Shown here: in pieces, positions 8,966-17,072 of the stretch | Position numbering within the stretch: the first letter of the stretch is position 1 | Layout: each line of letters begins with the position of its first letter | Source of the DNA: a virus | Length of the DNA: 25,535 bases | Virus record (IMG/VR): IMGVR_UViG_3300027973_000202 | Location: 1-25,535 of that record | Strand: one strand, 5' to 3' | Notes under the pieces: generated by a model | The model's database searches: none | What the model saw: only the letters and a program-made list of their open reading frames with translations | What the model was told of the DNA's origin: nothing | Translations under genes and position numbers: made by a program

Positions 8966-9383
8966 TTTGCTGGTTCTCCGATCTTTTTAGTACGGCACTC
9001 CAAGCAAGTACATCTCCAAATGGATCTGTCATTGGGGTTACTCCGACTACTTCAAATACGGTTGGGGTATCATTAGGGTAATCTAATTCTGTCCAAATAT
9101 TTTCGCCATTCCCTGTTCTAATATTTGTTATTTTTTCTCTAATTGATAGCTTTGAGTTTGTTCTAACTTCTATAACTTGAACGTTTTCGTATTTAGTTCC
9201 AAGAACTTGCCTGTCACCACTTCGTGCTGTGGCTGTGTTACTAATAACGCCTTTTGCATAACAAGAAACTGTTTTTATATAGCTCCACTCTTTTTTGATT
9301 GCCCCAGTAGATACGTCTTGAGAGTCCGATTGCTTGTAGACATCCATAAGCATAGAAAACGAAGCATCTACTACTCGAAACAT
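8955..9383 (-). CDS. Putative head-closure (stopper) protein
   Basis: This 142-residue protein directly follows the adaptor candidate, the position of the SPP1 gp16-like stopper. Its composition is mostly beta strands, including VSCYAKGVISNTATARSGDRQV, KYENVQVIEVRTNSKL and VFEVVGVTPMTDPFGDVLAWSAVLKR. This fits the small beta-barrel of head-closure proteins, which seal the portal channel after packaging. The start shares a junction with the upstream stop (9383). No terminator or promoter is visible around it, so it is expressed with the connector operon. Confidence 0.6.
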   Translation of the reverse strand: MFRVVDASFSMLMDVYKQSDSQDVSTGAIKKEWSYIKTVSCYAKGVISNTATARSGDRQVLGTKYENVQVIEVRTNSKLSIREKITNIRTGNGENIWTELDYPNDTPTVFEVVGVTPMTDPFGDVLAWSAVLKRSENQQIGI

Positions 9384-10369
9384 CAGATTACCATTAATTG
9401 AGTTAATACATATGGAAGAAGTATTTGGTCTACGTATACATTTCCTGTTCCACGATATGCCTCTGCATTGTACTCAAACTTCCAATCAAATGACTGAACA
9501 TTGTTTACGTATTTTGCTCTCCAAATAGAGTCTTTAGAAAAATAATCTTTCATTAATTCTATACATGCTATTTCAATATCATCTGGTACAGTGTCCCATC
9601 CATATCTTCCTTGCACACGATATCTGTAGTCTTTAATAAAGACTCCGTAACCATAATCGTTGATGGATGGAGGAACCATTCCGTTTGCTGTGTAGACTGT
9701 ATTGTCCAGCATTTCTGCTCTGTTAATTCTTATTCCAAAACCAGATTCTGTTACTTGAGTTGAATAATTCCAATTATTTATTTGATTAATAGTATCTACT
9801 AGTAAGATATCATTTGAATATAGTTTATGTAATGTGTTTAATTTAAAAGGTAATGGGAGGATGTCTGAGCCCGAACCATAGGCAATTTGAACATCATCGT
9901 ATAGACAAAACTTTTGGCCCGTATGGTTTTCTATTACTTTTCGTGCATACTTTTCTGCCATTACTAGTTCGTGATATGTTTTATAGTTAGGATCAGATGA
10001 GTCAGTTCCAAAACCCATATCCTCAATCGCTTCTGCTAGATTGCAATATGGCTGTACCACATCAACATACGTTGCATGGCTTTGAGATTGACTATTTATT
10101 TGGTATGCCCAATTAACCTTAAACTTTTTTATTCTATTAGTTAAATTATATGGAATATTTATTTTATATGAACCATTATCAGTTTCTATTTTTGTTGCCT
10201 GAATAGAAAGAACTGAGGTTGCTGGATTTACTGATGGGGTGACGGCAGGATCTTCTGTAATATCATAAACTGTAGCCGTGACGTAGTCATTGTCTGCATT
10301 TATGATTTCACCACCAAAAATTATTTTTGTTGCTGTTGGTGAATTAGTGTTTATGTATACTTCTGCCAT
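9383..10369 (-). CDS. Head-tail connector adaptor with extra N-terminal beta domain
   Basis: This is a 328-residue two-part protein. Residues 1-110 are beta-rich and Ig/BppU-like in character (KIIFGGEIINADNDYVTATVYD, then GSYKINIPYNLTN). From about 112 (LAEAIEDMGFG) the sequence becomes helical in the manner of gp6/gp15-type adaptors: KTYHELVMAEKYARKVIENHTG, and later VPDDIEIACIELMKDYF near 258-274. Adaptors dock under the portal and bridge it to the stopper. Typical members are about 100-200 residues, so the N-terminal domain is an addition that may decorate the neck. It follows the 131-residue gene by 14 bases. Confidence 0.6.
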   Translation of the reverse strand: MAEVYINTNSPTATKIIFGGEIINADNDYVTATVYDITEDPAVTPSVNPATSVLSIQATKIETDNGSYKINIPYNLTNRIKKFKVNWAYQINSQSQSHATYVDVVQPYCNLAEAIEDMGFGTDSSDPNYKTYHELVMAEKYARKVIENHTGQKFCLYDDVQIAYGSGSDILPLPFKLNTLHKLYSNDILLVDTINQINNWNYSTQVTESGFGIRINRAEMLDNTVYTANGMVPPSINDYGYGVFIKDYRYRVQGRYGWDTVPDDIEIACIELMKDYFSKDSIWRAKYVNNVQSFDWKFEYNAEAYRGTGNVYVDQILLPYVLTQLMVI

Positions 10370-10383
10370 ATTGAAGGTTTAAA

Positions 10384-10779
10384 TTAGTTGTAGAAGTCTT
10401 GTGCTTCCTTTGGTGTGGCTAATCTAAAACCCTCCTCCTTATCAAAAATTTCTTGAGCTGCCTCTTCTGACATTGCTGCAAAAGGATGATCTTTTGTAAA
10501 CGTGTATCCCATTGTATCGTACCTATGGTTAGATCTATCCATTCTTACAAGAACTTCGTCTTTATTTTGTTTTTTCTTTACATCAAATCTTGGTAAAACT
10601 TCAATCTCTTCTTTTGCATCATCTATATCTTTAAGTGTTTTTGAGTATACCGCCCAAGTTACACCTTCTTCTGATAGTCCCGCAATTATGTCTGTTTTGC
10701 TTTTTAAGTTTTCTAAGTCTACTCCGAAGTCTTCGGCAACCTTTTTAAGTTCAGCTAATTTTAATGTCTCAAATGACAT
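10384..10779 (-). CDS. Small head-region protein with SAP/HeH-like N-terminus (131 aa)
   Basis: This lies immediately downstream of the capsid gene. The first 35 residues (LKLAELKKVAEDFGVDLE, then SKTDIIAGLSEEG) match the pattern of SAP/HeH or Rho-N-like helix-extended-loop-helix motifs, often nucleic-acid binding. Similar short proteins follow the capsid gene in many actinobacterial phages. The middle carries a YTFTKDHPFAAMSEEAAQEIF segment, and the end (FRLATPKEAQDFYN) is also recurrent in such proteins. Its exact role in the head is not known to me. It has its own promoter (10806-10834) and AAGGAGA ribosome-binding site, and heads the connector operon. Confidence 0.6.
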   Translation of the reverse strand: MSFETLKLAELKKVAEDFGVDLENLKSKTDIIAGLSEEGVTWAVYSKTLKDIDDAKEEIEVLPRFDVKKKQNKDEVLVRMDRSNHRYDTMGYTFTKDHPFAAMSEEAAQEIFDKEEGFRLATPKEAQDFYN

Positions 10780-10805
10780 ATATTCTCCTTAGTCTAGGTT
10801 ATTTA

Positions 10806-10834
10806 ATTATAGCATTACTAAATTAAAATGAGAA
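10806..10834 (-). promoter_or_regulatory. Extended -10 promoter upstream of the connector operon
   Basis: Minus strand: TTCTCA (10834-10829), 17-base spacer ending in TGC, then a perfect TATAAT (10811-10806). TGCTATAAT is an extended -10. The -35 box overlaps the last bases of the terminator after the capsid gene, so one hairpin junction ends one unit and starts the next. Confidence 0.65.
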
Positions 10835-10860
10835 GCCCCCAAAATTAATTGGGGGCCTCT
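10831..10860 (-). terminator. Rho-independent terminator after the major capsid gene
   Basis: The minus-strand RNA folds as AGAGGCCCCC, ten-base AU loop, GGGGGCUUCU: ten pairs with one G-U wobble, followed by CAUUUUAAUUU. The wobble pairs only on the minus strand, which supports the direction. It lies about 18 bases past the capsid stop. Confidence 0.75.
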
Positions 10861-10878
10861 ATTTGGATTAATTCCTAA

Positions 10879-11931
10879 TTAGGAAGCAATCTTAACGTTC
10901 TTTACTACTACCCAAGCATCTGCTTGCTCAATTTGAACACCAACACGAGTATACATTGTGTACTCGATTGAGTCCTTCTTTGGCCAGAAGAATCGGTATA
11001 CAGTTACATCACGCTTGATACCAATAACTACGTTATTTGGGAATGTCAAGTGGACGTCACCGTGTGATCCTGTTGCTCCTGAGTATGAGCCAGTTTGTGT
11101 CTCGCTTAGTAATGGAACTTCAACGATTGGAATACCAAATGCGTATGGAGCTACGTATCCAGCTGGGCCAGATACAGGTGCTACCTCACCACGGATAATG
11201 CCAGAAGCAATATCTTGTGGGTTAACGTTTTGGATATTTTGTGAAGTTGCGTATAAGTAATCCTGGATCAGGTTTGAACCTGAAAGGAAGCGAAGGTCTG
11301 TACGACGTTGCTTGTACTTACGTGGAAGTGCTTTTAATGCGCTGTTAAATACAGCACGAGTAATTGCGGCTCCACCAGCATCTACTACATGGCCGTTTGC
11401 CTTTGAAAGTTTAACTGCTCCGTCAAATGCCTTGTAAAGTTGATCTCCAGTCAAAGATGTGTTTCCGTTAAGAACCAAATCTTCAATATCGTTACCAGCC
11501 TGTGTTGCCATCAGACGTGCAATATGATCTTCTAGATCTGCACCTTCAATATTGTCTTCTAGAGACTCAGTTGAAAGTTCCCAATCTAGACGTAACTTCT
11601 TTGTTGTCAAAGAAATTTTTGAGAATGTCACAGCAGCGTTACCGCTGTTTGCGTTATCTCCTTCTGTCGCAAGCTTCATAAGCTTTTCGCCTACGCCCAT
11701 GCGATCAATTTCAGTTGTATCAGATTTCATTCTAACAGTACGTGCGACTTTACCAATTACGGTTGCATCGAACATGTAGTCTAGAAATCGAGCTGATTGT
11801 TCTGGATTAAGTAATCCACCGTTGCCATCTTCTGATCCACGGTGTATTCCTGTTCCTCCAGTGTTTGAAGCAAATGTACCAGTTGCTGTTGTATCAGCAG
11901 CTATTGCTTTTTCTAATAATTCATTGCTCAT
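10879..11931 (-). CDS. Major capsid protein, HK97 fold
   Basis: This 350-residue protein builds the icosahedral shell. Hallmarks of the phage major capsid (PF05065-like) family are visible: a flexible Gly/Thr-rich start, then LNPEQSARFLDYMF; an E-loop-like stretch with MGVGEKLMKLATEGDN at about 78-93; KKLRLDWELSTESLEDN near 112-128, which precedes the long spine helix LEDHIARLMATQAGNDIEDLVLNG; and an A-domain with RKYKQRRTDLRFLSGSNLIQ and FGIPIVEVPLL. The short N-terminus fits a separate scaffold, here fused to the protease upstream. It lies 18 bases after the protease-scaffold gene and is followed by a strong terminator, consistent with high expression. Its base composition looks less AT-rich than that of the accessory island. 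Confidence 0.93.
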   Translation of the reverse strand: MSNELLEKAIAADTTATGTFASNTGGTGIHRGSEDGNGGLLNPEQSARFLDYMFDATVIGKVARTVRMKSDTTEIDRMGVGEKLMKLATEGDNANSGNAAVTFSKISLTTKKLRLDWELSTESLEDNIEGADLEDHIARLMATQAGNDIEDLVLNGNTSLTGDQLYKAFDGAVKLSKANGHVVDAGGAAITRAVFNSALKALPRKYKQRRTDLRFLSGSNLIQDYLYATSQNIQNVNPQDIASGIIRGEVAPVSGPAGYVAPYAFGIPIVEVPLLSETQTGSYSGATGSHGDVHLTFPNNVVIGIKRDVTVYRFFWPKKDSIEYTMYTRVGVQIEQADAWVVVKNVKIAS

Positions 11932-11949
11932 ATTTATTTCACCTACCCT

Positions 11950-13260
11950 TTATTTAAATAGTTCGTTTACGGAACCGAGGAAAGAACCGTTCCATTTTGA
12001 TTTTTGTATTACTACTTCCTGAGACCCGCCAAGGTCTGAGGACTTCTTAATTGCAGTCTCTGATTCTACTGCGTCGACACGCTTTTCTACATTATCAATC
12101 GTGCTCTTGATGTTCTCAACTGTTTTGCTGAGTTCTGTGTGTTTATCTGCCAACTCTGAGATTTGAGTCTCAACGCTCTTGCTGAAAGCTTCAACTGTTT
12201 CTTTAATAGTTGTTACCTGTGCAGCATTAGCTTCTGAAGCTTTGCTTAGAGTATCTGAGAAAAAGCCTTTTAAATCACCTAACATTTTTGCAAAATCAGG
12301 TTCATCAACAACGACCTCTGAGACGTCTGTTGCTTTTTCAACGGTTTCGGCAGAAGTATCTGCTACTACATCTTCTGTAACAGCTTTTTCAACTACTGCA
12401 TCTTGTGCAGGTGCTGAAACTTCTACTAAAGCAGTTTCTTCAACTGCTAATGTTTCTGTGTTTTCTGACACTTCATTACCTCCTTCTGCGTTTGCCTGTT
12501 TTGCAATTGTTTGTCTTTCAGGCAACGTAAATCTTGAATGCTTATATGCATCAAGAATCTTTTCTATTTCTTTAGCTTTGTTTACATCATTGGTTTCTAC
12601 CCAGCCAATTAAACTTGCTGGCTTACCAGTTACTGGAGAATTAAATTCTTTTTCTTTTGACATAAAAACAGAATCGCTTTCTTCACAATAAAAAATATTT
12701 TCTGTTGAAACTTCTGTTGCAATTCCTTTAAAAATTAATTGACCATTCATTTTGGAAATTGAGATGATATTACATAATTCGTTTGCTGGAGAATCTACGA
12801 CTGATAACTCTAGTAAAGAATAGTTTTTAATAAAACGAACTGATTGACCTGTAGATTTATTAACCTCGTTGTCGGACTCAATAATTTTTCCACCAATTGA
12901 AAATCCTGAAAGGGTACCGTCTAAAACCTTTTCCCATGTATCTTGTGCGCCTTTAGAGATATATGCATCTACATAAACTCCGTTATAGAATTCTCCGCTT
13001 TTTGCATCAAAGTATGTTTCTGGCTTAAATGAAACCATTTTGCCAACTGCGTTTGATCCATGCATTTCTCTGATGTTGCCACGGAAGCTTTCAAATGCTT
13101 TTAGACTTGCTTCTGAGGTTACGACATCGTTTGTTTGATCTACATTGTCTAGTGTAGCAAAGCCAGATACAGTTCTCTTTTCACGGTTTACTTTTGTGAA
13201 TGGAACTGATAGGCTGATATTATCGCCATTGCTGGACCAATAAGATTTTTCAATATTCAT
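11950..13260 (-). CDS. Prohead maturation protease fused to scaffold
   Basis: Residues 20-170 form a U35/S78-type (XkdF-like) prohead serine protease. VNREKRTVSGFATLDNVDQTNDVV opens the fold; HG at 67-68 holds the likely catalytic His, S121 in FSIGG the likely nucleophile, and ELSVVDSPAN near 151-160 closes it. Residues 170-250 hold an unassigned insert. From about 255 to the end, an Ala/Val/Glu-rich segment and a long coiled coil (ISELADKHTELSKTVENIKS) look like a scaffold (delta) domain. The protease would cut capsid and scaffold during head maturation. The start at 13260 has a TAAAAT box seven bases upstream and little Shine-Dalgarno, suggesting a leaderless mRNA. Confidence 0.88.
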   Translation of the reverse strand: MNIEKSYWSSNGDNISLSVPFTKVNREKRTVSGFATLDNVDQTNDVVTSEASLKAFESFRGNIREMHGSNAVGKMVSFKPETYFDAKSGEFYNGVYVDAYISKGAQDTWEKVLDGTLSGFSIGGKIIESDNEVNKSTGQSVRFIKNYSLLELSVVDSPANELCNIISISKMNGQLIFKGIATEVSTENIFYCEESDSVFMSKEKEFNSPVTGKPASLIGWVETNDVNKAKEIEKILDAYKHSRFTLPERQTIAKQANAEGGNEVSENTETLAVEETALVEVSAPAQDAVVEKAVTEDVVADTSAETVEKATDVSEVVVDEPDFAKMLGDLKGFFSDTLSKASEANAAQVTTIKETVEAFSKSVETQISELADKHTELSKTVENIKSTIDNVEKRVDAVESETAIKKSSDLGGSQEVVIQKSKWNGSFLGSVNELFK

Positions 13261-13267
13261 ATGCTCA

Positions 13268-13296
13268 ATTTTATCTTTGTATATTTAAAAAGGCAA
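13268..13296 (-). promoter_or_regulatory. Putative leaderless promoter for the protease-scaffold gene
   Basis: Minus strand: TTGCCT (13296-13291), 17-base spacer, TAAAAT (13273-13268), then seven bases to the ATG at 13260. Transcription would begin at or next to the start codon. The -35 is the 3' arm of the hairpin at 13291-13309. Confidence 0.5.
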
Positions 13297-13309
13297 ATAA
13301 TGGTTGCCT
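13291..13309 (-). terminator. Weak intrinsic terminator after the portal gene
   Basis: Minus-strand RNA: AGGCAA, seven-base loop, UUGCCU, then UUUUAAAU. It is a six-pair stem followed by a U run, located between the portal stop and the protease start. It may reduce rather than block read-through. Confidence 0.5.
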
Positions 13310-13314
13310 AATAA

Positions 13315-14898
13315 TTAAGCTGTGACTCTACCCTCACCTTTTGGATTTCTGGCTTCCCCAGAACTATCTGGTGAATTGGCCGATCTTTCCTGAGTTCTAT
13401 TTCTGGTATTTAATGCCTGAGCCTTGATTTCGGCTGCTTGTGCCTGCAAATCAACAACCTCATCTCCACCGTCCATGGGTATCATACCCTTTCTAATTCT
13501 AACTTCATTGGGGGTAATTACCTGCATTCTTAAATACCTTTCATCAATTTTAGATTGTGTATCTTCGTCCGTTAAAGTCAATTCATTAAATTTAAGCATT
13601 AATGCATCTGTTTTTTCAGAAATAATTCTATTTATTTTCTTTTCTAAAATATCTTGAGCTGGTCTACAAACTTGTTCTTTAAACATTTTATCTGCATCTC
13701 TTGCTGAAGCTAGGCTAACTCCTTCTGGAACTCCAATTTTATTTACTGGAACTCTATGCGCCAAAAGAATTTCATCTCTATTCGCTTTTCGATATACATT
13801 AAATGAAGACTCTTGTGGGTTTGCCTCAATAGGTTCCATTTTAAATTCAACTTTAGAGTCAGATGTGTCTGCTGGAAGTGGGACGTAAAGCGATCTATGG
13901 TTCTTTCCTTTTAAACCAACTTGGAAAAATTCTAGTAATTTACGTTCGGATTCTGGTGAAAGCTTTGCGCCCTTTACTGTAATTATATATCTTGGAACCG
14001 CTTTATTTTCAAAATAATCTAAGTTATATTTTCCAGAAAATTCATTTCCTGCCATTGCAGTTTGTGCAGCAATTATATCTGGGATTCCGTAGTAATTGTT
14101 CATTGGCGTATATTTCTTTAAATGAATAACTTCATTTGGACGATCTTCTGCTCCAGAAATTGGGTTAGGAGTTTCTTGATCTGCAAAGTTTCTAAAGTAT
14201 ACTGCCTTGCCATAAAGAAGTTGTATAAATCCGTCACGAAGTCTACGTACTCGCATTGTCTTGGATGGTATGTGTCCGATGTACCCAATATTACCAGACA
14301 CGGTTCTTCCAATTTCAATGTATCCATTGCCAGTAGCCTCTAAATCTGTATAAGCTTTTACTAATGTTTCTGTAAATGTTTCTTCTTCATTTGTTTCCTC
14401 TAGCCAATAATCTAAATCTTGACGAAGTTTATTTAATTTACGTCGAGCACGTTCTAATTGTTTTTTATCATTAATATTATCTAAAGCATCATTTGCTTTT
14501 TTTGTTTCTACAAAAGAGTATCCGAGTCCAACAATGTTAGCAACTTTTGCATTAATTGCTGAATAGTTGTAAGGTGATATCTCATAAATTTTTGAAAGAT
14601 ATTCTAAGTTATAGACTGGCTGAACAAGGTCAAACATTGCGTATCCAGTAACTGCTTGCTGCAATAGATTCTGCTGAGTTCCAGTTCCTTCTTGTCCTAT
14701 AAAACGCTTTTGAAACTCTCTAGATATTTTTCTACGAAATGTCGGGCTTAATCCATTAACTTTTTTTAACTCTTCGCCTTCAATGATAAATGGGTCATTA
14801 CTTAATACAACTTCTTTATTATTAAACTTTATCCAGTCTGCAGAATTTGATATGTCAATAGTTTCTGAGACACTAGGGTCTTCGTTCATAAACTCCAT
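13315..14898 (-). CDS. Portal protein
   Basis: This 527-residue portal resembles the PBSX/PF04860 class and would form the dodecameric gate for DNA entry and exit. Recognisable stretches: YEISPYNYSAINAKVANIVG (about 106-125), the crown/wing region ETLVKAYTDLEATGNGYIEIGR, IPSKTMRVRRLRDG, the VIHLKKYTPMNNYYGIPDI segment near 263-281, and a tunnel-loop-flanking region with HRVPVNKIGVPEG and ARDADKMFKEQV. Near the C-terminus, TPNEVRIRKGMIPMDGGD is a typical portal motif. The start directly abuts the upstream stop, and a CGGAGG-like ribosome-binding site lies about ten bases upstream. No terminase is visible next to it, which is unusual for this position. Confidence 0.92.
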   Translation of the reverse strand: MEFMNEDPSVSETIDISNSADWIKFNNKEVVLSNDPFIIEGEELKKVNGLSPTFRRKISREFQKRFIGQEGTGTQQNLLQQAVTGYAMFDLVQPVYNLEYLSKIYEISPYNYSAINAKVANIVGLGYSFVETKKANDALDNINDKKQLERARRKLNKLRQDLDYWLEETNEEETFTETLVKAYTDLEATGNGYIEIGRTVSGNIGYIGHIPSKTMRVRRLRDGFIQLLYGKAVYFRNFADQETPNPISGAEDRPNEVIHLKKYTPMNNYYGIPDIIAAQTAMAGNEFSGKYNLDYFENKAVPRYIITVKGAKLSPESERKLLEFFQVGLKGKNHRSLYVPLPADTSDSKVEFKMEPIEANPQESSFNVYRKANRDEILLAHRVPVNKIGVPEGVSLASARDADKMFKEQVCRPAQDILEKKINRIISEKTDALMLKFNELTLTDEDTQSKIDERYLRMQVITPNEVRIRKGMIPMDGGDEVVDLQAQAAEIKAQALNTRNRTQERSANSPDSSGEARNPKGEGRVTA

Positions 14899-15234
14899 TT
14901 ATTGTTTGCCTCCGCTTTTTAATGAATCCTTGTAAACGCCTATGTCAAGAGGATCTGGTGTTAGTCCCCATTCTAGTCTTTGTTTTTGATGCTGAAACTC
15001 TTCGTCATCAACTTTACGTCTACCTGATAAAAATTTAGGCTGTCCTTCGTGTATGCCATATGATCTTACTTCTCTTGCCAACAAATCCATCTTTGATCTG
15101 TTGCCTTTTTTAGCTGTTATTGATAAAAAGTTTCCATCGTCATCGCCAATCCATCTTCCGTCTGGCATCTCCCACACATAAATTCCTAGTGTAGTTTCCT
15201 CTATTACTTTTTGATTAATTCTTTTAATATCCAT
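14899..15234 (-). CDS. Conserved hypothetical protein upstream of portal (111 aa)
   Basis: This small protein opens the portal operon and ends exactly where the portal gene begins. YVWEMPDGRWIGDDDGNFLSI at 19-39, followed by RSYGIHEGQPKFLSGRRKVDDEEFQHQ and LTPDPLDIGVY, is a pattern I associate with short proteins beside terminase/portal genes in actinobacterial phages; their function is not known to me. Charge is mixed, with no signal peptide or membrane segment. The ATG at 15234 has a promoter -10 box nine bases upstream and no strong Shine-Dalgarno, so initiation may be near-leaderless. Confidence 0.7.
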   Translation of the reverse strand: MDIKRINQKVIEETTLGIYVWEMPDGRWIGDDDGNFLSITAKKGNRSKMDLLAREVRSYGIHEGQPKFLSGRRKVDDEEFQHQKQRLEWGLTPDPLDIGVYKDSLKSGGKQ

Positions 15235-15243
15235 TAGGTGTTA

Positions 15244-15272
15244 ATTTTACCATTCTTTCTAATTAATGTCCA
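15244..15272 (-). promoter_or_regulatory. Promoter of the portal operon, -35 inside an inverted repeat
   Basis: Minus strand: TGGACA (15272-15267, five of six consensus bases), 17-base spacer, TAAAAT (15249-15244), then nine bases to the ATG at 15234. The -35 overlaps one arm of the GTCCAC/GTGGAC inverted repeat. Confidence 0.65.
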
Positions 15273-15293
15273 CATTTTGTCGCTATGGTGGAC
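15268..15293. repeat. Inverted repeat over the portal promoter (hairpin or operator)
   Basis: GTCCAC (15268-15273) and GTGGAC (15288-15293) are perfect complements separated by 14 bases, just past the stop of the LamG protein. With no U tract it is a poor terminator. Overlap with the -35 box allows an operator role. Confidence 0.45.
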
Positions 15294-15297
15294 AGAT

Positions 15298-17037
15298 TTA
15301 TGAATTTTGAATAACAATCCAGTCATTATTATATATTTCAGTAGATCCTTCTGTCACCGACATGGCAGATGCGGTAGAGGTATATACCGATCTTCCAGTA
15401 TATAAATTGTAATGAGTTATTGCCTTATTTTTATCTAAAGCATCCCTATATAGGGTTATATGCTGATATGAGCCTTTCTTGGACCCAGTGCTCTTATAAT
15501 TAAAGACTAGATCTCCAGAAACAGGTGCTTGAAAAACAATTACAATATGATTTAAATATCCTGAATTTAATACATTGGATATATTTGATTGTGCTGTTTT
15601 ATCTTCACCATTTACGTATATTTTAGATATATTAGTTTTTGATATAGACCCGTTATCCGCCCAGCTAAATTCTGTACCAGCAGATGATATTAATAAACTT
15701 TTTAATATACTGCTTGGGGTATAGAAAAACTCAATGCTATTTGTATCATATGGAAGATCTACCTTGAACCCTGAATTATTTGGGACCAATACTCCATTTA
15801 ATTTATTCATTGATAATATTGGATAAGCCTCTTTGCCAAGGCTATAATCTAGGTTATCTATTTTATAAACATAAGACGCTCCATTTTTAGAATAAGCTAT
15901 TTGCTCAGAGTAAAAATTTACTGATAATGAATAAAGTTTTGGAATATATCTAGAGGAGTCTGTTGAAGAAACTACTATTTTTAAATGAAAAAATCTTTGT
16001 TGGTTAAAATCTGAATACTTGTATTGAGGTATTGAATATCCGTTTTCGCATTGTTCATAAGACACTCCGTCTAGACTTGTATAAACAGAAATTCCAGAGC
16101 TACCGTCCCATTGAATTTTTGAAGAATCCATTGATATACCAGAAGGCATAGATATAATATCTTTTAAAATAACTTCTTTTGTTTCTAATAAATCTGTCTT
16201 AGATAATTGAATATATTCTTCTGACCTACCTAGCGTAAGATCCTCTGTTAAAAAATATTGCCAAGATTTATCTTTTGGATAATTATAAGTAAATGATGTT
16301 CTCATTCCATTGTCATAAATATTAAAAATTTCTCCATTATCTGGATACGCAATCTGTATTGGTAAAGTATTTTGATTACTTAGATAATGATCTTTAATTT
16401 GTTTTTCTGATAAAGAGTATCTATACACTGCTGGATTATCTATTAAAAACTCGTCTGCGCTATTTTGTGTAGGCCCAGACTTTAGTAAGACCTGTGTATT
16501 TTCAAAGGGAACGCCAGTTATTGTTTTGCTAATAGCCAAGTTCCCGTCTAAATATATTGATGCTGAATTTACTGAATATTTGCATACAACATAAATAGAC
16601 TTATTAGTTTCTGGAACTGTGTGCTCTAAAGTTTCGGTGCCAATAACAAATATAATATTGTTGTTTTGCCAAGCAATTCCAAGATCATTAGAAGAATCTA
16701 TAAAAATTGGAGTAAGGTTTGTAGAAGATATTTTTGGTAAAATCCAACACTCTAGCGTAAATTCATTGTCCGCTGTGTCTAGCGTTCCAAATCCTCCTCC
16801 TGCTGTTTGTGCGTAATAATCATTAATAATTGCAAACTGTATATTTGACAAGGAAGTAATTTTTGCTGAGTACTGGCCTCCAGAAACCATTGGCATTATC
16901 TTAGTTTGGCTTGGAAGGCTTCCCGTATACACTCCATTATTACCGCATCCAGAAATGTCTATTGCTGTAGCCGTAGAGTCATCTAGTTGCCAGAATCCAA
17001 TTGGATGGTCTTTTAATATTTTATGAGAGTATGACAT
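15298..17037 (-). CDS. Virion surface protein with LamG/jelly-roll domains
   Basis: This 579-residue protein appears to be built of three beta-sandwich parts. Residues 1-220 form a concanavalin A/LamG-like lectin domain: HPIGFWQLDD, then CGNNGVYTG, EFTLECWILP, SASIYLDGNLAISK, and ADEFLIDNPAVYRYSLSEKQI with the closing strand. Residues about 225-370 look discoidin-like (GISVYTSLDGVSYEQCENG, then RFFHLKIVVSSTDS). Residues about 390-570 hold another jelly-roll-like part (IYVNGEDKTAQ, LNHIVIVFQAP). Such proteins are usually tail-fibre, tail-tip or head-decoration proteins that bind surface glycans. It sits between the SDR gene and the portal operon. A TATAAT box six bases before the ATG and no Shine-Dalgarno suggest a leaderless mRNA. 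Confidence 0.8.
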   Translation of the reverse strand: MSYSHKILKDHPIGFWQLDDSTATAIDISGCGNNGVYTGSLPSQTKIMPMVSGGQYSAKITSLSNIQFAIINDYYAQTAGGGFGTLDTADNEFTLECWILPKISSTNLTPIFIDSSNDLGIAWQNNNIIFVIGTETLEHTVPETNKSIYVVCKYSVNSASIYLDGNLAISKTITGVPFENTQVLLKSGPTQNSADEFLIDNPAVYRYSLSEKQIKDHYLSNQNTLPIQIAYPDNGEIFNIYDNGMRTSFTYNYPKDKSWQYFLTEDLTLGRSEEYIQLSKTDLLETKEVILKDIISMPSGISMDSSKIQWDGSSGISVYTSLDGVSYEQCENGYSIPQYKYSDFNQQRFFHLKIVVSSTDSSRYIPKLYSLSVNFYSEQIAYSKNGASYVYKIDNLDYSLGKEAYPILSMNKLNGVLVPNNSGFKVDLPYDTNSIEFFYTPSSILKSLLISSAGTEFSWADNGSISKTNISKIYVNGEDKTAQSNISNVLNSGYLNHIVIVFQAPVSGDLVFNYKSTGSKKGSYQHITLYRDALDKNKAITHYNLYTGRSVYTSTASAMSVTEGSTEIYNNDWIVIQNS

Positions 17038-17043
17038 TTAAAA

Positions 17044-17072
17044 ATTATACCATCAATGTAGTTTAGTATCCA
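17044..17072 (-). promoter_or_regulatory. Putative leaderless promoter for the LamG protein
   Basis: Minus strand: TGGATA (17072-17067), 17-base spacer, perfect TATAAT (17049-17044), then six bases (TTTTAA) and the ATG at 17037. The expected start of transcription falls on the start codon. Confidence 0.55.

Noticed and set aside
12179-12691. Long plus-strand open frame opposite the protease-scaffold gene
   Set aside because: It is antisense to the low-complexity Ala/Val/Thr-rich scaffold, has Ser/Thr-rich composition and no ribosome-binding site or homology features.
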